A stretch of DNA of 64,000 bases from Pseudarthrobacter defluvii (GTDB lineage Bacteria; Actinomycetota; Actinomycetes; Actinomycetales; Micrococcaceae), in assembly GCF_030816725.1 (NCBI RefSeq), contig NZ_JAUSYG010000001.1, positions 2,914,001 to 2,978,000 of the forward strand, given 5' to 3'. The position numbers and the translations under genes are program-made. The stretch's first letter is position 1; each line of letters starts with the position of its first letter. The notes under the pieces are model-generated. The model had not been told where the DNA came from. It saw nothing but the letters and a program-made list of their open reading frames with translations, and did not search any database. This document shows positions 58,410-64,000 of the stretch, piece by piece.

Positions 58410-60116
58410 CTAGTAGCCCAGCGTGACGGGCACCGTTTCCTGGCCGGCAGCGGCAGCAAGGAACGCCAGGGTTGAGATGTCGTTGCGCCCGTCCTGCCCC
58501 ACCAGTACCGCGCCATAGGCGGCGTCACCGGACGCGGAGACCACATAGCCCACAACGTCGGCACCATCGGCCTGCTCAGGAATGGTGATGGACGCGGTTG
58601 TTCCGCCCGCGATGTCGGCGGTGGCGCCTGCCCGCACCTTTCCATCAGCCGTGATGGGCGCGTACGTGATGGTGGCCCGGGCGTCCAGGGCCCCAAACAC
58701 CAACTGGCGAAGGCCGCCCTTCGGGACGGGAACCACGTGCTGGCTCCCAAGCCGCACGGCCGACGGTGCCCAGGCAACGTCCAAGGGCTGCCCCGGCTGC
58801 AGCCCGCGGCCCATGCGCGCTGCGGCGACAAAGGAGACATCGGACGAGGCCGCCACGGTGTACTGCCCGGCGGGCACACCGGCCAGGGACACCTCAGTGG
58901 TGGACCCGGCCTTCGCGGTGATGACGCCGCCGGAGGGAAGCGCGTGCTGGCCATCCCGCCCATACAGCTTGATCTCCACCACTGCATCTGACGCGCCGGG
59001 AACGGTGAGCTCGAGGGCGGGCCCGGCATCCTTATAGCCGGGCTGTGCTGTCAGGGCAGCGGTCCCCGCGGGGTCCTGGATGTCCACGCCCGTCATCACC
59101 TGGCGGACGGACGGAGCAGTGCCCGGGGTGATGAAGTCCACACCGCCCGGAGTGAGGCCGCGCAGGACGCTCTGCTGGATGGAGGCGGCAACCGGACCGC
59201 CGGCGCTGCGGACGTGCACCGTGAGGCTGGCCTCGTTGGGTGCCAGGCCGGCGAGGACCACGCTGCGGGTGGTGCCGGGGGCAACCAGCAGGCCGCGGCT
59301 GCCCGGCGCCTGGACCTGCCCGCCGGCACCAAACAATTCCAGGCTCACCGTGGCCGGGGTGCTGGAGGCATTGGTCAGGGCGAGCACGGAAGTGCGTCCA
59401 ACCGTGGTGCCGGCACCGGCCAGCCATTGGTCGTTCGAAGGTTGACCGCAGGTGGCAGCGGCGCTTCCCTGCAGGTCGCCGTCCCTGGCGGTGTACTTCA
59501 TGGCGCCTGCGGCGGATGCATTCTGGTTTGCCACGGCGTTGGCGGTCAGCACGCTTACCTGGTCCACCGCCCGATCCGCGGCTACTCCGGCAAGAAGCTC
59601 CTGGGGCGCTGCGGCCGTGGGGGCCGGACCAGGGTCCTTGGAGATGTCGACGCCGGCCGTTCCGTCCAGTCGCGCGAGCCGGCTCCCCGGGAGCACGCCT
59701 CCGGCGCTGAGAACGGCGGCACTGACCCTGGTTGCCGCGGTGGCGGACTCGGGCCGGAACTGCGCGTCGGTACCGGCGTCGGTGCCCTCCAGCAGCCGCG
59801 CAGGGCCGGGGCAGACGCCAAGGCTGGCTCCTGCCGGGACGGCGGCTTCCGCCGCCGGCACTGTCCGGCTGGATTCCGGCGCCGCCATCAGCGACCCTCC
59901 AGCCACCAGCGCTCCGCCGCCGGCAAGGATGAGGACGCCTGCCGCAACTCCGGCCACGGATGCTGCCCGCACCTTTCCGACCGGCACCCGGGTGGCACCA
60001 CGGCCCGACTTTTCCCTGCCTTCGCCGGCTCCCGTTCCGGCCGCCTTTCCCGCCTGCGGCAGCTTCCCTCCCTTTGTCGGAGCCTCGTCGGCAGCCGGTG
60101 GGGTGTGCTCATGCAT
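58410..60116 (-). CDS. DUF5719 family secreted/anchored protein
   Basis: 568 residues from the ATG at 60116, which has AAGGA eight bases upstream and overlaps the glycosyltransferase stop by eight bases. A charged cytosolic N-terminus of about 55 residues is followed by a membrane anchor (VAGVAAGVLILAGGGALVAG) and a large Ala/Gly-rich extracytoplasmic beta region, matching DUF5719. Two cysteines (in LGVCPGPARLLE and ATCGQPSND) may form a disulfide. Its constant position next to the giant glycosyltransferase suggests it helps that enzyme at the cell surface. Function unknown. Confidence 0.85.
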   Translation of the reverse strand: MHEHTPPAADEAPTKGGKLPQAGKAAGTGAGEGREKSGRGATRVPVGKVRAASVAGVAAGVLILAGGGALVAGGSLMAAPESSRTVPAAEAAVPAGASLGVCPGPARLLEGTDAGTDAQFRPESATAATRVSAAVLSAGGVLPGSRLARLDGTAGVDISKDPGPAPTAAAPQELLAGVAADRAVDQVSVLTANAVANQNASAAGAMKYTARDGDLQGSAAATCGQPSNDQWLAGAGTTVGRTSVLALTNASSTPATVSLELFGAGGQVQAPGSRGLLVAPGTTRSVVLAGLAPNEASLTVHVRSAGGPVAASIQQSVLRGLTPGGVDFITPGTAPSVRQVMTGVDIQDPAGTAALTAQPGYKDAGPALELTVPGASDAVVEIKLYGRDGQHALPSGGVITAKAGSTTEVSLAGVPAGQYTVAASSDVSFVAAARMGRGLQPGQPLDVAWAPSAVRLGSQHVVPVPKGGLRQLVFGALDARATITYAPITADGKVRAGATADIAGGTTASITIPEQADGADVVGYVVSASGDAAYGAVLVGQDGRNDISTLAFLAAAAGQETVPVTLGY

Positions 60117-63100
60117 GTTGGTGTTCCTTACGCAGGGAGCCCTCGTCACGCGAGAGACCGGTCCGCGGACGTCGGGCCGGCATGGGAATTGCCAGGATGG
60201 CAGTCAGCCCTATCACGGTGATTTGGGCGGCTGCTGCCCAGAACGACCACGGGCTTTCGTAGCGGACCGTCAGCTGGCCGGGCGACGCCGGAAGGGTGAA
60301 GGCCTGGGACCACCCGGCGGCGGTGGAGGTCAGCTTCCGGCCATCGAGCCAGGCGCTCCAGCCGGGATCAGCCCGCTCGGCAAGTACCACCAGGCGGCCT
60401 TCCGGCCCCGCCGGAACGGCGGCGTCAACCCCATCCGTCCCGGAGGCGACCAAAGCCGTGGCCGCGCCGCGGGAATCCACAATCCGGACGCGGTGGGCCA
60501 CGTCGGCAGCCTGGAGAGCTGGCTGGTTCAGCGGACTGATGCGCCACAGCCAGCCAACGTCGGTCTGCCCGACGGCCACCAGGCCGGGGACTGCATCCAT
60601 CCGGCTGGCGGTGAGCTGGGCTGCGGTGTCCGCGGCGCGCAGCACGACGAATCCAACGCCGAGCTGTTCCAGGTCGCCGCGGGGATCCACGCCCTGCCCC
60701 GCCACCAGGGTGGCCACCACGCGGCGGAGAGCTGCGGTGACGTCGTCGTCGCCGCGCACCTCCTCCGCACCGGGCGGGCCGATGATGCTGCGTGCTGAAG
60801 CGATGGCCGAGAGGCTGTCCAGCGTGGTGCCGGACCCGCGCATCAATGACGCGCTGAAGGTGCCGCCTTCTCCCGTACTGAGCAGTAGTGTCCGTGTCTG
60901 TTCCGGCCCGGTCCCCCGATCCACGGCGGTGGCAGGAAGGGACCGGCCGGTGGAGGCCTCCACCAGCCGCGGGGTGCCCAGCGCACCTTCATTCCCCGCA
61001 GTTTCTGGTGCTGAGACGGGGTTGGCCCCCTGGGGTGAAGAAGGCTGGATGGCGGCGCTTCCGGCGGGTCGCAGCAGGTTCTGCGCGGACCAGGCAGCCA
61101 TCCCGGCCAGGGGTCCTGCCAGCAACACCACCAGGCCCAGCGCCAGTCCGGCACGCCTTGCCCTTCCGGTCTTCGCCGCAGTGCCGGATAGCCGGTCGGT
61201 CGTGGACAGGAGTTGTTCGGATCCGAGGAGTGCAGCAGCCAGCAGGGCAAAGGACACGGCGGACACTGCCGGTCCGGTGAAAGGCGTCACCAGGACGCCT
61301 GTGTTGAACCCGGTGGCGACATGGCTGGTGACCCATCCGCTGGCCAGCGCGATGACCGCCGCAATCCAGAAGCACCTGGCGGTCCGCGCCCGGCGCCCCG
61401 CGCTGAAGAGTCCCACCATCGCAAGGAGCAGCACCGGCCCGGCGATGAGCAGCGCGAGCAGCAGGGCCCACGGCACGGTGCCTCCGGTGAAAGCTGCCAG
61501 TCCTTGCAGGCCGGCGGCAGGATCGAAGGATAGGGGCTGGCCCAGGATCTGCTGCCACAGCGGGGCAGCGTCGAACCCCAGCGGCAGCCCTGGGTCTGCC
61601 AGGATGGCGCGCGGCCGGTCGAGCGTAGACAGCGCAAACGGGATAAACAGGGCCGCGGGGGGCAACAGCGCCCACCACACGGTCCGCCCGCGCCGCCCCA
61701 GCAGCAGTCCGGCGAGCACGACGACCACGGTGGCCGGGACCAGCAGGGAGGGGGCAGCAGCAGTAGTGACGGCCAGCGCAAGGCCCGCAGCCGCAGCTGC
61801 GGTCCACGACGGCATGCCATTGATCCCCGGCTTGGCCGGCGGCTGGTCGGTGGAGCTGTCGGCAGATGAAGCAGCGGCGTCATAGGGGCCGTGGCCCACC
61901 GCGGATCCCGTGGCCCGAAGCAGGCCCAGGACCACCAGCGGCAGCATGATGTGCGCAAAGAGTGCCCCTGCCCGCCCCTGGTTAAGTGCGGCCTGGAGTG
62001 CCGGGGCCGCTGCCCAGAAGAGCGCCGCCACCAGGCGCAGCCGGCGGCGTACAGTCACCCCGCCGGCCGCGAACCATGCGGTGAGGCCGGACAGCGGGGC
62101 GCCCAGCAGGAGCAGCCAGGCCATCGCCGGGTTGGCGTCGCCTCCGCCCAGGACTCCGATGATCCACAGGACGTAGTCAAAGGGGTCCCCGTGGCCGGGA
62201 ACGCCCGCTCCGAGGCTGATCCACCACGTGGAGGCGTTGTGCCAGATGTCGCCCAGGCGGGCGGAGACAGGAATCAGGGCGCCGCCGGTTACGGCGCCGG
62301 CGCGGAACAGTCCCGCGAGTGCCAGGAGCGAGGCCACGGAGGCAATGATGACGGCGGCCAGCGCACCGTTGCCCACCCATCCGCGTTTGCTGGTGGCCAG
62401 GGCGGCGAAATCATCTGCGGCGTCCCCGGTGGGCTGGTGCGCGAGGGGGTCCTGCACAAGGTGGTCGGCGCCGGACCCGTCGGATCCCAGCGCCTCCATC
62501 AGTGACCGGCGGTGGCTCCACACCTCCCGGCGGGGGGTCTGGAGCTTGCGGATGACGGACCGGCGGATTCGCCGCGTCCGTTTGGCTGCCCGGCGCGCCT
62601 TTGCCACGGCGCCTGGCCTGCCCAGCGCAGCGCAGGTGGCAAGAAGCTGGGAAATTCCGTGGCCCGGGTCCTTCACCACGATGCTCAGGACCAACTTGAA
62701 GAGGCTGCCCAGCAGGGCGCCGATGCCATGGACAGGCACCATCCACAGGGGGCTGTGCTTCAGCCGCAGATGGACCTGCGCCTTACGTGCCGCCGATGGG
62801 TTTCCAAGCGCATGCGGCCGGTGCGCCACATGGAACATCCGTGCTGCGGGAACCACCACCACGCGGTGGCCTGCCAGACGGTTCCGCCAGCAGAAGTCGA
62901 CGTCGTCGCCGCTGCCCGGCAGGGCGGGGTCGAAACCGCCGAGTTGCTCCCAGACGTCACGGCGCACCAGCATGCCGGCGGAGTTGACGGCAAAGGTATC
63001 GGTGCGGCCGTCGTACTGGCCCTGGTCCATTTCATCGGCATCGATCAGGGTAAGACGCTCGGCCCACCGGCTCGTGGAAAGCCCTACGTCGATGAGCCGC

Positions 63101-63483
63101 CGCGGCGAATGCCAGTCCAGTTGCTTGCAGCCGGCAACGGTTACCGACGGTGCGCGCTCCACGGCGCCCAAAAGTTCGGCAAGGGCCTCCGGCGCCGGCG
63201 CTGCGTCGTCGTGCAGCAGCCAGATCCACTCCGTCCTTCCACCGCCGCCGTCACCGCGGACGGGCACCAGTTCGGCGAGTGCCGCGGAGACTGCGGCGCC
63301 CATGCCGCCCTTGTTCCGGGTGTGGCTGAGAACGCGGGCGTCACCCAGGGCCTCCCGGAGGAGGCGGCCGGAGTCGTCGCTGGAACCGGCGTCCATACCC
63401 ACGGCCTGGTCAACGGGCCGGGTTTGGGACGCCAGGGCTGAAAGGGTTCTGTGCAGATAAGCACTGCCGTTGTGGGCAACCAC
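60109..63483 (-). CDS. Giant membrane glycosyltransferase (GT2 domain plus many membrane spans)
   Basis: 1124 residues from the GTG at 63483. Residues about 1-270 are a GT2 domain: MDAGSSDDSGRLLREALG, a DDAAPAPEALAEL metal-binding stretch and the acceptor-site PGSGDDVDFCWRNRLAGH. After an Arg-rich cytosolic linker (about 270-385) come about 12-14 membrane spans and a C-terminal extracytoplasmic beta domain. This is a family of actinobacterial envelope glycosyltransferases that stands beside whiB and DUF5719. The start is doubtful: the first beta strand (VHVTAVVVAHNG) lies partly upstream of the GTG, and in-frame sequence continues to an ATT at 63513 overlapping the whiB stop. Confidence 0.87.
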   Translation of the reverse strand: MVAHNGSAYLHRTLSALASQTRPVDQAVGMDAGSSDDSGRLLREALGDARVLSHTRNKGGMGAAVSAALAELVPVRGDGGGGRTEWIWLLHDDAAPAPEALAELLGAVERAPSVTVAGCKQLDWHSPRRLIDVGLSTSRWAERLTLIDADEMDQGQYDGRTDTFAVNSAGMLVRRDVWEQLGGFDPALPGSGDDVDFCWRNRLAGHRVVVVPAARMFHVAHRPHALGNPSAARKAQVHLRLKHSPLWMVPVHGIGALLGSLFKLVLSIVVKDPGHGISQLLATCAALGRPGAVAKARRAAKRTRRIRRSVIRKLQTPRREVWSHRRSLMEALGSDGSGADHLVQDPLAHQPTGDAADDFAALATSKRGWVGNGALAAVIIASVASLLALAGLFRAGAVTGGALIPVSARLGDIWHNASTWWISLGAGVPGHGDPFDYVLWIIGVLGGGDANPAMAWLLLLGAPLSGLTAWFAAGGVTVRRRLRLVAALFWAAAPALQAALNQGRAGALFAHIMLPLVVLGLLRATGSAVGHGPYDAAASSADSSTDQPPAKPGINGMPSWTAAAAAGLALAVTTAAAPSLLVPATVVVVLAGLLLGRRGRTVWWALLPPAALFIPFALSTLDRPRAILADPGLPLGFDAAPLWQQILGQPLSFDPAAGLQGLAAFTGGTVPWALLLALLIAGPVLLLAMVGLFSAGRRARTARCFWIAAVIALASGWVTSHVATGFNTGVLVTPFTGPAVSAVSFALLAAALLGSEQLLSTTDRLSGTAAKTGRARRAGLALGLVVLLAGPLAGMAAWSAQNLLRPAGSAAIQPSSPQGANPVSAPETAGNEGALGTPRLVEASTGRSLPATAVDRGTGPEQTRTLLLSTGEGGTFSASLMRGSGTTLDSLSAIASARSIIGPPGAEEVRGDDDVTAALRRVVATLVAGQGVDPRGDLEQLGVGFVVLRAADTAAQLTASRMDAVPGLVAVGQTDVGWLWRISPLNQPALQAADVAHRVRIVDSRGAATALVASGTDGVDAAVPAGPEGRLVVLAERADPGWSAWLDGRKLTSTAAGWSQAFTLPASPGQLTVRYESPWSFWAAAAQITVIGLTAILAIPMPARRPRTGLSRDEGSLRKEHQHA

Positions 63484-63512
63484 AACGGCAGTGACATGGA
63501 CATCCTGAAGAA

Positions 63513-63968
63513 TTAGATTGCTCGCTTCCTTAGCCGCCGGCGCTCACGCTCGGAAAGGCCTCCCCAGATGCCGAACCGTTCGTCATTGGCCAGCGCGTAC
63601 TCCAGGCACTGCGACCGGACATTGCAGGCCCCACAGACCTTCTTGGCATCGCGGGTGGAGCCGCCCTTTTCGGGGAAGAAGGCTTCCGGATCTGTCTGGG
63701 CGCACAAAGCGTCAGTCTGCCAGCCCAGCTCGCCTTCGTCGTCGAAATCCTGTTGCAGCGGCAGTCCGATCCACACCGGCTGGGTGGTGCCGGCGGCCAG
63801 TTCCATGGGCGGATCCAGCTCGTCCTCCGGCTCGGCGCCGCCGTCGAGGAAGGCCTCGTGGGCCGCGAGGAACGCGGTGGCCTGGTCCTCGAGGATGCTG
63901 GTGGAATTCCTGTTGTACCGCTCCGCAGCATCAGGATCAGCGGGATCCACGTACCAATCGCTCGGCAC
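63513..63968 (-). CDS. whiB2: WhiB-family iron-sulfur regulator (WhiB2-like)
   Basis: The C-terminal 63 residues are a complete WhiB domain: Cys89, Cys112, Cys115 and Cys121 (C-x22-C-x2-C-x5-C) bind a [4Fe-4S] cluster, followed by the FGIWGGLSERERRRLRK turn and basic tail. Position beside the giant glycosyltransferase and DUF5719 matches WhiB2/WhmD, a regulator of cell division. I give 151 residues from the GTG at 63968. The true start is open: the frame continues past the window edge, and an ATG at 63806 would give a 97-residue protein of more usual WhiB length. Confidence 0.88.
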   Translation of the reverse strand: MPSDWYVDPADPDAAERYNRNSTSILEDQATAFLAAHEAFLDGGAEPEDELDPPMELAAGTTQPVWIGLPLQQDFDDEGELGWQTDALCAQTDPEAFFPEKGGSTRDAKKVCGACNVRSQCLEYALANDERFGIWGGLSERERRRLRKRAI

Positions 63969-64000
63969 CCCCCGCGCACGGTAACGTGCCGTTGCCTGGC

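Noticed and set aside
1..64000. Mobile elements, CRISPR arrays, phage genes
   Set aside because: No transposase, integrase, terminal inverted repeats or spacer arrays were seen; the longest tandem repeat is the 14-bp set at 17630.

Overview
The window is a stretch of ordinary chromosome from a high-GC Gram-positive actinobacterium, most likely Micrococcaceae (Arthrobacter / Pseudarthrobacter type). The evidence is the very GC-rich third codon positions, frequent GTG/TTG starts, a WhiB protein, an RpfB-type resuscitation factor, a Pmt-type protein mannosyltransferase, DUF3499, DUF5719 and DUF2505 proteins and TANNNT -10 boxes. Coding density is high. I see no prophage, insertion sequence, CRISPR array or rRNA operon; one tRNA gene (Gln, anticodon TTG) is present.

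Layout. 1-5000: the end of an aldehyde dehydrogenase, a small conserved protein, a Cys-less LpdA-type flavoprotein, purine nucleoside phosphorylase and a phosphosugar mutase. 5000-11600: a nitrite-assimilation locus in which nirD and nirB are divergent. nirB is followed by a siroheme-synthesis methyltransferase and a HemD/winged-helix regulator of NnaR type, then by an orphan flavoprotein related to the NirB N-terminus. Three promoters here share phased GAAAC-type half-sites. 11700-20000: deoC, small membrane proteins, a DUF457 protein, mfd and a DUF2867 epimerase-like protein preceded by 14-bp direct repeats. 20000-28500: sufS-sufU, two tandem large LuxR-type ATPase regulators, and pth. 28500-32800: rplY, prs, glmU, tRNA-Gln and a TetR regulator. 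33100-39340: the minus-strand run tatD, rpfB, rsmA, ispE, abcF. 39490-44650: moxR, DUF58 and transglutaminase operon. 44700-51000: semialdehyde dehydrogenase, rsmI, pmt and an acyl-CoA ligase. 51000-58400: a DUF1461 membrane protein, SpoIIM and RDD proteins, an L,D-transpeptidase, ahcY, a Trm112-like protein, DUF3499 and a zincin-like protein. 58400-64000: a DUF5719 protein, a giant membrane glycosyltransferase and a WhiB regulator.

How the genes work together. The best-knit unit is nitrite assimilation: NirB and NirD reduce nitrite to ammonium, the methyltransferase supplies the siroheme precursor, and the NnaR-like protein and probably GlnR set expression through the arrays described. The tatD-rpfB-rsmA-ispE-abcF run is a common actinobacterial housekeeping order. 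Peptidoglycan and surface functions recur (RpfB, GlmU, L,D-transpeptidase, Pmt, giant glycosyltransferase). Many genes carry a TANNNT box 6-8 bases before the start codon and so are probably translated from leaderless mRNAs.
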